NCBI GenBank assembly: GCA_938037185.1
Contig: CALHQK010000098.1
Coordinates: forward strand, 1-27,947
Direction of reading: 5' to 3'
DNA: 27,947 nucleotides
Origin: an uncultured Riemerella sp.
Lineage (GTDB): Bacteria; Bacteroidota; Bacteroidia; Flavobacteriales; Weeksellaceae
Shown here one piece after another: positions 14,407 to 22,588 of this stretch. Within the stretch, counting starts at the first letter, position 1. Every line of letters starts with the position of its first letter. Below the pieces are notes generated by a model. That model was not told the DNA's origin. It saw only the letters and a program-made list of their open reading frames with translations, and made no database searches. The position numbers and the translations under genes were made by a program.

Positions 14407-14628
14407 ATGAAGGCACTGATAGGATTTCTTTTATTTTGTTTTATATGTTATCTGATTTTGCAGTTTATCAGAAGGACTGTGTTTTTTAAGTTTTATAAAG
14501 CTGCAAATGCACAGCAGAGAGAATACGAAAATCAAAGAAATAACAGCAGTTCTGCATCTAAAAAGGAATTTAAGAAAGATATAAAATGGGATGCAGAAAC
14601 CGTAGATTACGAAGAAGTGAAAGATTAG
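14407..14628 (+). CDS. Small membrane protein, DUF4834-like
   Basis: This 73-residue protein has one N-terminal membrane helix (ALIGFLLFCFICYLILQFI, residues 3-21), then a basic stretch, a Ser/Asn-rich linker and an acidic C-terminus with the motif KKDIKWDAETVDYEEV (56-71). That arrangement is characteristic of the small DUF4834 family in Flavobacteriia. Its function is unknown to me. It is the last gene of the operon, 5 bases after the lipoprotein gene, and is followed by a strong terminator. Translational coupling to the gene before it is likely from the spacing. Confidence 0.8.
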   Translation: MKALIGFLLFCFICYLILQFIRRTVFFKFYKAANAQQREYENQRNNSSSASKKEFKKDIKWDAETVDYEEVKD

Positions 14629-14639
14629 ATTTGATACTA

Positions 14640-14670
14640 AAAAAGCTCAAGAGAACATCTTGAGCTTTTT
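14640..14670. terminator. Bidirectional terminator, DUF4834 gene / FISUMP-type gene
   Basis: A perfect 12-bp stem, AAAAAGCTCAAG (14640-14651) with CTTGAGCTTTTT (14659-14670), has a 7-base loop and T-runs usable on both strands. It lies between two convergent genes. Confidence 0.9.
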
Positions 14671-14683
14671 TTATTTATTTCAG

Positions 14684-16237
14684 TTAGTTTTGTATACATC
14701 TTACGGACATACCTAATCCGTTACCATAACTATAATTGGTGTTTAGTTGGTCATTACCTCGCATATAAAGGGCGGGAACACTACCGGTAGCATCTATTTC
14801 TGATATGGAATAATGGGTTCTTGTAGTATAACCAAAATTACCCATACTACTGTGTCTGTGGCTAGCGGAAGTGAGATGTAAATCTTCAAAAGCACCATCT
14901 CCAGTAGGAGAACCTAATCTGTTTATCCAGTTTTGGAATTCATTTTTAGTGGGTACATGGAAGCCGTCGGGACATGGGTTATTAGAACCATTAGCCTGCC
15001 ATAGGTTATGAGGACCTGCTGTTGCAAGAGCATTAACAACCCAAAACTCATTAGTTGCTGATGTTGTAATAAATTTATTTGTTCCCGCGTTTGTCCAAGA
15101 ACTTGCCTTAGTGCTTGTAGTTAAACTCGCTGTTCCTGATGATTGGCTTGTCCACAACATTAGCTCATGCCCATCTGCTATACGCTGCCATTGGAAGAAA
15201 GAACCAAAGGCTAAATAATCTTCTCTGCTGTCTGGTTTTTTAGCTGGGTCAAAATTACCACGAGGATTGTTGGCATCTGTATATTCTGCACCTAAATTGT
15301 GATTAAGCCATATTTTACCATCTATACCTTTCGTAAGAAGGTAAATAAAATTATGTTCTTCGGCATTATTTGCCCATGAACCAGCGTAATCTTGTGTTTT
15401 CATTCCGTAGTATCTATCAGGAATACCGGCAATAGCTCTAAGTTCAAAAGAACTTATCGCAGAGCTTCCATTTTCTTGAGGATAAGTAAAAGTAGCTAAT
15501 TCAAGACCATTCAAGTCCTTTCCAATACCAGAATTAACATCTAATTGCTTAATGTTTAAATCAAACAGCTCTGGTCTTATAGTAGCTGTAATGTATTCAT
15601 CAGATGTGCTAAGGTTTTGTGCTGGCCAAGATAATATTATATTTTGTCTTTTGCCATCAGCTGTTTTATATTTCTCATTGATGTATATCTTTTGCTCATA
15701 CGCAGGTATAGCACCTCCTGCACTTACTGTAACAGGTATTTTTACTTGTATTCCATTAGGATAAGGTATTTTTCCTTTAATATCTATCTTTACTGATTCT
15801 TTGACACCATCAGCAGGTGTACTGCTCCATGTAGCTGCAGATGCAGGCAATGTATAAGGCAAGTAATCTTCATCAAATATAGAAACGATAGATTTACTAC
15901 TGCTTCCTAGTTTTATTCCATTAGGAATGGGAAGAGGAGACGGAGCAGGAGGAGTAGAGCTGTCACAATTGCTAATCCAGTCGGAGCCGTTATAGAATTC
16001 TATACAATTTGTTGTTGTATTGTATACTAAGGTTCCTCGTACCATTCCTGTCCAGCTGTCTATTTCTGAAGATGTAGCATGAGGAGGAATAATCCCTTGA
16101 GGGCTGGTAGGGCTGGTTACTTTACTCTCTACATGAAGCGTAGCTTTTGGCGTATTGGTATTTATACCTACATGTCCTTCTTGTGCGTATGATATTATTG
16201 ATGATAATATCCAAGCAAATGATAATGATTTTTTCAT
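14684..16237 (-). CDS. Secreted mosaic protein with FISUMP-type C-terminal domain
   Basis: This 517-residue exported protein has a signal peptide ending near SYAQ (residue 19). Residues 20-95 form the Bacteroidota module that starts VGINTNTPKATLHV and ends LVYNTTTNCIEFYNGSDW. A Pro-rich linker (PPAPSPLPIP, about 96-105) follows, then a beta-rich central region of no family I recognise (about 108-270). The C-terminal part (about 275-517) contains NPCPDGFHVPTKNEFQNW near 418-435 and ends SVRCIQN, as in the Fibrobacter succinogenes major paralogous domain (TIGR02145). The two Cys in these motifs may form a disulfide. Likely surface or secreted, with binding or adhesion possible but not shown. 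No canonical type IX C-terminal domain is seen. It has its own -7 box. Confidence 0.75.
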   Translation of the reverse strand: MKKSLSFAWILSSIISYAQEGHVGINTNTPKATLHVESKVTSPTSPQGIIPPHATSSEIDSWTGMVRGTLVYNTTTNCIEFYNGSDWISNCDSSTPPAPSPLPIPNGIKLGSSSKSIVSIFDEDYLPYTLPASAATWSSTPADGVKESVKIDIKGKIPYPNGIQVKIPVTVSAGGAIPAYEQKIYINEKYKTADGKRQNIILSWPAQNLSTSDEYITATIRPELFDLNIKQLDVNSGIGKDLNGLELATFTYPQENGSSAISSFELRAIAGIPDRYYGMKTQDYAGSWANNAEEHNFIYLLTKGIDGKIWLNHNLGAEYTDANNPRGNFDPAKKPDSREDYLAFGSFFQWQRIADGHELMLWTSQSSGTASLTTSTKASSWTNAGTNKFITTSATNEFWVVNALATAGPHNLWQANGSNNPCPDGFHVPTKNEFQNWINRLGSPTGDGAFEDLHLTSASHRHSSMGNFGYTTRTHYSISEIDATGSVPALYMRGNDQLNTNYSYGNGLGMSVRCIQN

Positions 16238-16264
16238 GAAATGATAATTCTTTTATTTTCATGG

Positions 16265-16272
16265 CAAATATA
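16265..16272 (-). promoter_or_regulatory. Predicted -7 box of the FISUMP-type gene
   Basis: The minus strand reads TATATTTG, matching TAnnTTTG, 27 bases upstream of the ATG. It lies in the 130-base divergent gap shared with yfhO. Confidence 0.55.
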
Positions 16273-16334
16273 GGCATTTTGTTGATGAGTATAAAGTTTA
16301 TATGAATATTTTATAAAAATCCATATTAAAATAG

Positions 16335-16342
16335 TATTTTTG
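16335..16342 (+). promoter_or_regulatory. Predicted -7 box of the yfhO-glycosyltransferase unit
   Basis: TATTTTTG matches TAnnTTTG, 25 bases before the yfhO ATG at 16368. No good TTG box was found upstream. Confidence 0.55.
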
Positions 16343-16367
16343 GGCAGATTTTTTAAGTTTTAAAACT

Positions 16368-18905
16368 ATGTTTAAAGAGAATAAAAATATTTTTTATATA
16401 GCAGGAAGCCTTATTTTGTTCATTGCTATTGCCTTGATTTATACTAATCCTGTTTTTCAAGGGAAAGAGATTATACAGCATGATATAGTCCAGTATAAAG
16501 GCGGCGCAAAGGAGCTTTTAGACTATCGTGCAAAGAATGGCGAGGAAACCTATTGGAGTGATGCCATGTTCGGTGGGATGCCTACTTATCAGACAGGAGC
16601 GCAGTTTCGTGGAGATATTATAAAACATGTGGATAATGCTCTGAATTTCCTGCCGAAACCAGCTAACTATTTGTTTTTGCTTTTTGCTGGTTTTTTCCTG
16701 CTTGGGATGACCGCCGTTAGAAACTGGAAATATGCTCTTTTGGGCGCTACATTTTTTGGGCTGTCCACTTATTTTTATATCATTATCAGTGCTGGGCATA
16801 ATGGGAAAGTGCATACTATCACTTATTTTGCGCCGCTTTTGGCAGGGATTTTACTGGTTTATATTAGGAAAAAATATCTTTTGGGATTTGTTGTAACGGC
16901 TCTGTTCATGGGCTTACAAATAGCTGCGAACCACTTTCAGATGACTTATTATCTTTTCATTGGGATAGGATTTTTATTCCTTTCGGAATTGATAAGAGTT
17001 TTGCTCAAAAAGAGCGATTGGAAGCATTTTGGGATTTCTTCTGGAGTTTTGGCTTTGGCTTTTCTTTTGGGAATAGGTATGAACTCTCAAAGACTCTTGG
17101 CAAATAGAGAATATGCTGAGGAAACCGTGAGAGGGAAACAAATTTTAGAAGATAAAAAACAAAATCACGCTTCCAAAGACGGCATGAATAGAGATGCCAT
17201 GCTGATGTGGAGCTATGGGAAATTAGAAACTCTAAATCTCTTTATTCCAAGGATTTACGGAGGTTCTTCCCAAGAAAAAGGTTCTGACAGAATAATGCAG
17301 AATATTCAGGATTTGGTACAGGAAAATGCTACTTCACAGGAGGAAGTGAATAACATCATGAAAGGTTTTTCCAGTCCTACTTACTGGGGCGAACAGCCTG
17401 GTACAGCGGGGCCTGCTTATCAAGGAGCTGTAGTCTGTTTCCTTGCTTTTTTAGGGTTTTTCTTCGCTCCTAAAAAATATAGGTATTGGATTTTAGGGGC
17501 TTCTGTGCTTACGATTATGCTTGCTTGGGGAAGCAACTTATTGATTGTTAGTGATTTATTCATTGATTTTGTTCCGTTGTATAATAAATTCCGTGCGCCG
17601 TCTTCCATTTTGGTGGTTGTGGAGCTTTTATTCCCACTCATCGCTATTGTAGGGCTTTATTCGTTTTTTAATAATAAAAATCTGACAACTGGATACAAGC
17701 AAAAAATATTGATGTATGCAGGAGGGGGAGTGCTTGTGTTCTTGCTTTTAATGCTGGTTTTTGGGAAATCTTTACTTGGATTTTATACCGAAACGGAGAA
17801 AAGATATCTTCCGCCATATATCCTTGATTATCTGATAGATGAAAGATACGGAATGTTTAGAGAAGACAGCATAAAAGCCATTTTTTATGTGGGAGCCGTG
17901 CTGGGTGTTTTGTTTTTAACGATGAAACAAAAATTAACTCAAAATATAGCGCTTATCATCATTGGGGCGGTTAGTTTCTTTGATTTATGGTCAGTGAATA
18001 AGCGATATTTGAACAATGATAATTTTGTGGATAAAGAATTTGTCCAAGAGCCTTTTGTTACGGAAGTGTCTGATTATCTGATAGAAAAAGCGGGAGATAA
18101 CACCGAAGTGCAGAGACTTCTTGCTCAAGCAGAAATGAATAAAACTCTTTCTATTTTGACAGAGAAAGACAAGGGGCATTATAGGATTTTTAACTCTATT
18201 ATCAGTCCTTTCAATGAAACTACGACTTCTTATTTCAAGTCTTCTGTCGGTGGTTATCATGCCGTAAAACTGCGCAGATACGATGATTTGATTAACGAAT
18301 ATTTCTCTGTAACAGACAATAAGAAAACACTGAATATTCTTAACATGCTGAATACCAAATATATTCTGCTAGGTTCTCTACAAGAGCCAAGAGCTGAAAT
18401 CAATCCTAATGCAAATGGAAATGCTTGGTTTGTATCTGATATTCAGTTTGTTAAAACTCCAAATGAGGAAATAAAAGCGGTGGGCGAAATTGATAATAAG
18501 AAAACGGCTGTTGTTTTAGTGGAAGACCAAAAATACTTTGAGGGAAAAAACTTGCAGAGCGACAGCACGGCGGTGATTGAGCTGAAAAATTATCAACCTA
18601 ATCAGTTGGAATTCAAGACTCAGTCAAAAACCCCTCAGCTGGCAGTGTTTTCAGAGATTTATTACCCGAAAGGCTGGAAAATACTTCTCGATGGTAAGGA
18701 AGTCCCTTATATCAAGGCTAATTACCTGCTCAGAGCTGTATTCGTTCCTGCTGGAAATCATGAAGTTAGAATGGTATTTGAGCCAGAAGTTATCGAAAAA
18801 GGGAAAATGATTTCCATGAGTGCATTTGGAATATTCCTGCTGCTGAGTGTGGGGGGATTTTTGAAATTTAGAAGAAAAACTGCTGTTAAAAATACTGAAA
18901 ACTAA
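16368..18905 (+). CDS. YfhO-family membrane protein (putative GT-C glycosyltransferase)
   Basis: This 845-residue inner-membrane protein has a first helix at about residues 8-25, and many further hydrophobic segments up to about residue 545. A large extracytoplasmic domain (about 560-815) and a final helix near the C-terminus (SAFGIFLLLSVGGF) follow. The early loop (GKEIIQHDIVQYKGGAKE, residues 32-49) carries the acidic residue expected after the first helix in GT-C enzymes. YfhO proteins are linked to transfer of sugars from lipid carriers to envelope polymers; the substrate here is not known. The stop codon is directly followed by the start of a glycosyltransferase gene with no spacer, which supports a joint role in glycan assembly. 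Confidence 0.85.
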   Translation: MFKENKNIFYIAGSLILFIAIALIYTNPVFQGKEIIQHDIVQYKGGAKELLDYRAKNGEETYWSDAMFGGMPTYQTGAQFRGDIIKHVDNALNFLPKPANYLFLLFAGFFLLGMTAVRNWKYALLGATFFGLSTYFYIIISAGHNGKVHTITYFAPLLAGILLVYIRKKYLLGFVVTALFMGLQIAANHFQMTYYLFIGIGFLFLSELIRVLLKKSDWKHFGISSGVLALAFLLGIGMNSQRLLANREYAEETVRGKQILEDKKQNHASKDGMNRDAMLMWSYGKLETLNLFIPRIYGGSSQEKGSDRIMQNIQDLVQENATSQEEVNNIMKGFSSPTYWGEQPGTAGPAYQGAVVCFLAFLGFFFAPKKYRYWILGASVLTIMLAWGSNLLIVSDLFIDFVPLYNKFRAPSSILVVVELLFPLIAIVGLYSFFNNKNLTTGYKQKILMYAGGGVLVFLLLMLVFGKSLLGFYTETEKRYLPPYILDYLIDERYGMFREDSIKAIFYVGAVLGVLFLTMKQKLTQNIALIIIGAVSFFDLWSVNKRYLNNDNFVDKEFVQEPFVTEVSDYLIEKAGDNTEVQRLLAQAEMNKTLSILTEKDKGHYRIFNSIISPFNETTTSYFKSSVGGYHAVKLRRYDDLINEYFSVTDNKKTLNILNMLNTKYILLGSLQEPRAEINPNANGNAWFVSDIQFVKTPNEEIKAVGEIDNKKTAVVLVEDQKYFEGKNLQSDSTAVIELKNYQPNQLEFKTQSKTPQLAVFSEIYYPKGWKILLDGKEVPYIKANYLLRAVFVPAGNHEVRMVFEPEVIEKGKMISMSAFGIFLLLSVGGFLKFRRKTAVKNTEN

Positions 18906-20186
18906 ATGGTAAGAAAAAAAATCCTTATCATCACTTATTATTGGCCTCCTGCGGGCGGGCCAGGGGTTCAGCGATGGCTGAAATTCACAAAATACCTGCC
19001 AGAATTTGGCTGGAAACCCACGGTTTTCATTCCAGAAAATCCATCTTATCCGCTTTTGGATGAGAGTTTGAGTAAGGATTTATCTCCTGATTTAGAAACT
19101 ATTAAAACTAAAATTTGGGAGCCTTACCAACTTGCTGAAATATTCAGTAAGAAGAATAAGAAATTTAAGTCAGGACAGTTTGATATTGGTGAAAACCAGT
19201 CTTTTATGTCCAAGCTGTCTATTTTTATCAGAGGCAATTTTTTCATTCCCGATGCCCGAGTTTTTTGGGTAAAACCTTCCGTAGAATATTTGAAAAAGTA
19301 TTTAAAGGAAAATCATTTTGATGTTTTGGTGACCACAGGGCCGCCTCACAGCCTTCATTTGATAGGTTTGGAACTTAAAAAATATTTCCCAAATCTGAAA
19401 TGGATTGCAGATTTTAGAGATCCATGGACAGAAATATCGTATTACAAGCATCTTAAACTGACAAAATTGGCGGACAAAAAGCACCGAACTTTGGAAGAAA
19501 AGGTCTTTAAAAATGCAGATATTACTCTTGCTACAAGTCCCACAGATGCTGAAAATTTTAGGAAAAAAGGCGCAAATGCAGTCTGCATAACCAACGGATT
19601 TGATGAAAACGAGCTGATTGCAGAAAAATCCAAAACAGAGAAATTTACTTTGAGCTATATCGGAGTTTTGGAGCAGCTTAGAAATCCTGAAAATCTTTGG
19701 GAAATCCTGAATGTTTTGGTAGAGGAAAACAAAGATTTTTCAAAAGATTTTGAGCTGAAATTTGTGGGCAGGATAGATGATAAAATTTTACAAAAGATAG
19801 AGTCTTCTCCTCTTGGGAAAAATGTGAATTTATGTGGCTATCTTTCTCATAATAGGGCTGTTGAGGAAATGAATAATTCAGATATTCTGCTGATTACAAA
19901 CTTTGACCGCAATACATCCAAGGGAATCATTCCAGGGAAATTATTTGAATATCTGACAGTTGGGAAAAAGATTGTTTCCTTTGGGCCAAAAGAAAGCGAT
20001 GTAGCCGATATTTTGAAAGAAACAGGCTCGGGTAGGCATTTTGGATATGCTGATAATCAGGAAATTAAAAACTATATTTTAGAAATATATCAGCAGTGGA
20101 AAACAGGAAATTTGGAAGCCAACCAGCAAAGCGTCCAGCAGTATTCCAGAAGAAATCTCACGAAAAAACTTTCAGAAATTTTATAG
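18906..20186 (+). CDS. Glycosyltransferase, GT4-like
   Basis: This 426-residue protein has two Rossmann-like halves typical of GT-B enzymes. The N-terminus KILIITYYWPPAGGPGVQRW (5-24) is the glycine-rich acceptor-side loop common in Bacteroidota family 4 glycosyltransferases. The C-terminal half has the donor-binding region GIIPGKLFEYLTVGKKIV near residue 340, including the conserved Glu. It has no signal peptide or clear membrane helix, so it acts at the cytoplasmic face. The ATG abuts the TAA of yfhO, implying translational coupling. Donor sugar and acceptor are unknown; there is no complete polysaccharide cluster in the window. No clear terminator follows; only an AT-rich hairpin is seen at about 20189-20218. 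Confidence 0.85.
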   Translation: MVRKKILIITYYWPPAGGPGVQRWLKFTKYLPEFGWKPTVFIPENPSYPLLDESLSKDLSPDLETIKTKIWEPYQLAEIFSKKNKKFKSGQFDIGENQSFMSKLSIFIRGNFFIPDARVFWVKPSVEYLKKYLKENHFDVLVTTGPPHSLHLIGLELKKYFPNLKWIADFRDPWTEISYYKHLKLTKLADKKHRTLEEKVFKNADITLATSPTDAENFRKKGANAVCITNGFDENELIAEKSKTEKFTLSYIGVLEQLRNPENLWEILNVLVEENKDFSKDFELKFVGRIDDKILQKIESSPLGKNVNLCGYLSHNRAVEEMNNSDILLITNFDRNTSKGIIPGKLFEYLTVGKKIVSFGPKESDVADILKETGSGRHFGYADNQEIKNYILEIYQQWKTGNLEANQQSVQQYSRRNLTKKLSEIL

Positions 20187-20287
20187 CTTTATTTTAAGTA
20201 ATAAATTTTCTAAAATAATTTAATGCAGTAAAGTTGATTTATCAAAATTTAATCTTGATTTATAATAGAAACAAACAATAAAATTCT

Positions 20288-20295
20288 TATTTTTG
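20288..20295 (+). promoter_or_regulatory. Predicted -7 box of hpt-adk
   Basis: TATTTTTG matches TAnnTTTG, 14 bases before the hpt ATG at 20310. No TTG was seen at the usual spacing. Confidence 0.55.
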
Positions 20296-20309
20296 CATTT
20301 TGGAAAAAT

Positions 20310-20867
20310 ATGAGCAGTATTACAATTCATGACAAACATTTTGTTCCTTATCTTACCAATGAGGAACTGCAGAAAGTGATAAAAGACCTTGCAGAAAAGG
20401 TTTATGAAGACTATAAGGATGAAGTTCCTGTGTTTATCGGAGTTCTGAACGGCGTTTTTATGTTTTTTTCAGACTTTATGAAATATTACCCAGGAAGATG
20501 CGAAGTAGCCTTTTTACAGGTAAGTTCTTACAATGGCGGACTTCAGTCCACGGGAATCGTTTATAAAAAAATGGATATCACTAAAGAAGTGGACGGAAGA
20601 CACATCATCTTGATGGAAGACATCGTAGATACAGGAAATACGATAGAAAGTCTTATCGAATATTTCAAAAATACACATCGCCCAAAATCTCTAAAAGTAG
20701 CTTCTTTACTGCTAAAACCAGAAGTTTTCAAGAAAAATTTCACGATTGATTATGTAGCAAAAGAAATTCCTAATAAATTCGTGCTCGGCTACGGATTAGA
20801 CTATGATGAGCTTGGAAGAAACCTTCCAGACCTCTACCAGCTCGAAGAAGGAAGAATCAACCACTAA
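20310..20867 (+). CDS. hpt: Hypoxanthine phosphoribosyltransferase
   Basis: This 185-residue purine-salvage enzyme converts hypoxanthine (and usually guanine) plus PRPP to IMP (or GMP). The PRPP-binding motif is ILMEDIVDTGNTI (100-112), with the paired acidic residues Glu103-Asp104. VLNGVFMFFSDFM (45-57) is the conserved early loop. The length and motifs fit the type I phosphoribosyltransferase fold. The following gene, adk, starts 21 bases downstream, giving a two-gene nucleotide-metabolism unit that ends at a terminator. Confidence 0.94.
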   Translation: MSSITIHDKHFVPYLTNEELQKVIKDLAEKVYEDYKDEVPVFIGVLNGVFMFFSDFMKYYPGRCEVAFLQVSSYNGGLQSTGIVYKKMDITKEVDGRHIILMEDIVDTGNTIESLIEYFKNTHRPKSLKVASLLLKPEVFKKNFTIDYVAKEIPNKFVLGYGLDYDELGRNLPDLYQLEEGRINH

Positions 20868-20888
20868 AAAATAATAACTCTTCATAAA

Positions 20889-21467
20889 ATGATAAATATC
20901 GTACTCTTTGGGCCTCCAGGAAGTGGTAAAGGCACTCAGGCTCAGAATTTAATCCAGAAATTCAACTTGAAACAAATCTCCACAGGAGACCTTTTCAGAC
21001 ATAATATCAAGAATGAAACAGAACTTGGTAAATTAGCCAAATCCTATATGGACAAAGGAGAGCTTGTTCCAGACCAAGTTACCATCGATATGCTTATCGA
21101 TGAACTTAAAAAACCAACTGATGCTCAAGGGTTTATCTTCGATGGATTTCCAAGAACAGCATTCCAGACTGAGGCATTGGAGGATATTGTAAAAAATGTA
21201 CTGAATGACCAGATTGACATTTGTCTTTCCCTCGTTGTAGAAGATGAAATCTTGGTAAAAAGACTTTTGGAACGCGGTAAAACCAGCGGTAGAAGTGATG
21301 ATGCTGATGAAAACATCATCCGAAACCGAATAAAAGAATACTACACTAAAACTGCCGAAGTAGCTGAACTTTACAAAAAGCAAGGCAAATATGTAGAAGT
21401 GAACGGCGTAGGAGAAATCGCAGAAATCGCAGAAAAACTCTACGCAGAAGTAGAAAAAATCAAATAA
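20889..21467 (+). CDS. adk: Adenylate kinase, short LID form
   Basis: This 192-residue enzyme interconverts ATP + AMP and 2 ADP in the cytoplasm. The P-loop is GPPGSGKGT (8-16). QISTGDLFR lies in the AMP-binding region, and FDGFPRTAFQ (about 84-93) is the family signature. The LID is short, going from ERGKTSGRSDD directly to NIIRNRIKEY, so the zinc-type long lid is absent; this explains the length below the 214 residues of E. coli Adk. The C-terminus is Lys/Glu-rich. It is co-transcribed with hpt and followed by a terminator. Confidence 0.96.
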   Translation: MINIVLFGPPGSGKGTQAQNLIQKFNLKQISTGDLFRHNIKNETELGKLAKSYMDKGELVPDQVTIDMLIDELKKPTDAQGFIFDGFPRTAFQTEALEDIVKNVLNDQIDICLSLVVEDEILVKRLLERGKTSGRSDDADENIIRNRIKEYYTKTAEVAELYKKQGKYVEVNGVGEIAEIAEKLYAEVEKIK

Positions 21468-21470
21468 ACT

Positions 21471-21506
21471 AAAAAAGGCTTTCAACAAAAATTGGAAGCC
21501 TTTTTT
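21471..21506 (+). terminator. Terminator of hpt-adk
   Basis: AAAAAAGGCTT (from 21471) pairs with AAGCCTTTTTT (ending 21506), with an A/T-rich loop. It begins 4 bases after the adk stop codon and ends in six T residues. Confidence 0.88.
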
Positions 21507-21543
21507 ATGCTGCCTATTTTCAGAAGTTTATCAATTTAATTTT

Positions 21544-21551
21544 TATCTTTG
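21544..21551 (+). promoter_or_regulatory. Predicted -7 box of the obgE operon
   Basis: TATCTTTG matches TAnnTTTG perfectly, 49 bases upstream of the obgE ATG at 21601 and just after the adk terminator. The leader of about 40 bases contains TTTGAAAAATTTTCAAA (21559-21575), a small inverted repeat that could form a weak hairpin. Confidence 0.6.
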
Positions 21552-21600
21552 CAATCGGTTTGAAAAATTTTCAAACCTAAAACATTTCAAAAAAATATCT

Positions 21601-22584
21601 ATGTCAAATTTTGTAGATTATGTTAAAATTCACTGCCAATCAGGGCATGGTGGTGCAGGTTCGGCTCATCTTAGAAGAGAAAAATATATAGCAAAAGGCG
21701 GTCCTGATGGCGGCGATGGAGGGCGTGGCGGACATGTCATCATGAAAGGAAATGCACAGGAATGGACACTTCTTCCACTTCGGTATACCCGCCACATAAA
21801 GGCAGAAAACGGACAGCCAGGGGGCAAAAACCAGCTCACTGGGCGTTTCGGCGAGGATGTTTATATAGAAGTGCCTGTGGGAACGGTTGCACGAAATGAA
21901 AACGGCGAAATATTAGGCGAAATATTAGAACACGGACAAGAAATCATCCTGATGAAAGGCGGAAAAGGAGGTCTTGGGAATGAGCATTTTAAATCTGCTA
22001 CCAATCAGACTCCTCGCTACGCACAGCCTGGGCTTCCTGGGGAAGAAGGCTACATCATCTTTGAGCTGAAAGTCCTTGCAGATGTAGGTTTAGTAGGCTT
22101 TCCTAACGCTGGTAAATCTACGCTTTTATCAGTAGTTTCGGCAGCAAAGCCAAAAATTGCAGATTATGCCTTCACTACACTCACACCCAATTTGGGAATC
22201 GTAGAATACAGAAATTACAAATCCTTTGTAATGGCGGATATTCCAGGGATTATAGAAGGTGCAGCAGAAGGAAGAGGTCTGGGACACAGGTTTTTGAGAC
22301 ATATTGAGCGAAATTCCATTCTTTTATTCCTTATTCCAGCGGATTCCAAAAATCATTATGAAGAGTTTAAGATTTTGGAAAACGAATTAAAAGAATACAA
22401 TCCAGAACTTTTAGATAAAGATTTCATCGTATCTGTTTCAAAATCAGACCTTTTGGATGATGAATTAAAGGCTGAAATTTCAGCAGAATTTCCAGAAAAA
22501 TACAAGCCTTTGTTCTTCTCTGGAGTTACGCAGGAAGGTCTCACAGAACTTAAAGATTTGATTTGGAAACACTTACACGAATAA
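21601..22584 (+). CDS. obgE: GTPase Obg/CgtA
   Basis: This 327-residue GTPase acts in late 50S ribosomal subunit assembly and stress responses. Residues 1 to about 158 form the glycine-rich Obg fold (GGPDGGDGGRGGHV at 33-46). The G domain follows with G1 GFPNAGKST (166-174), G3 DIPGIIEGAAEGRGLG (213-228) and a G4 variant SKSD (280-283) in place of NKxD. The protein ends at about residue 327 without the C-terminal OCT domain seen in some Gram-positive forms. It leads a tight operon: the next gene starts 4 bases after its stop. Confidence 0.96.
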   Translation: MSNFVDYVKIHCQSGHGGAGSAHLRREKYIAKGGPDGGDGGRGGHVIMKGNAQEWTLLPLRYTRHIKAENGQPGGKNQLTGRFGEDVYIEVPVGTVARNENGEILGEILEHGQEIILMKGGKGGLGNEHFKSATNQTPRYAQPGLPGEEGYIIFELKVLADVGLVGFPNAGKSTLLSVVSAAKPKIADYAFTTLTPNLGIVEYRNYKSFVMADIPGIIEGAAEGRGLGHRFLRHIERNSILLFLIPADSKNHYEEFKILENELKEYNPELLDKDFIVSVSKSDLLDDELKAEISAEFPEKYKPLFFSGVTQEGLTELKDLIWKHLHE

Positions 22585-22588
22585 AATT

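Noticed and set aside
20189..20218. AT-only hairpin (TTATTTTA / TAAAATAA) after the glycosyltransferase
   Set aside because: The stem has no G-C pairs and no distinct T-run, so it is too weak to call a terminator.
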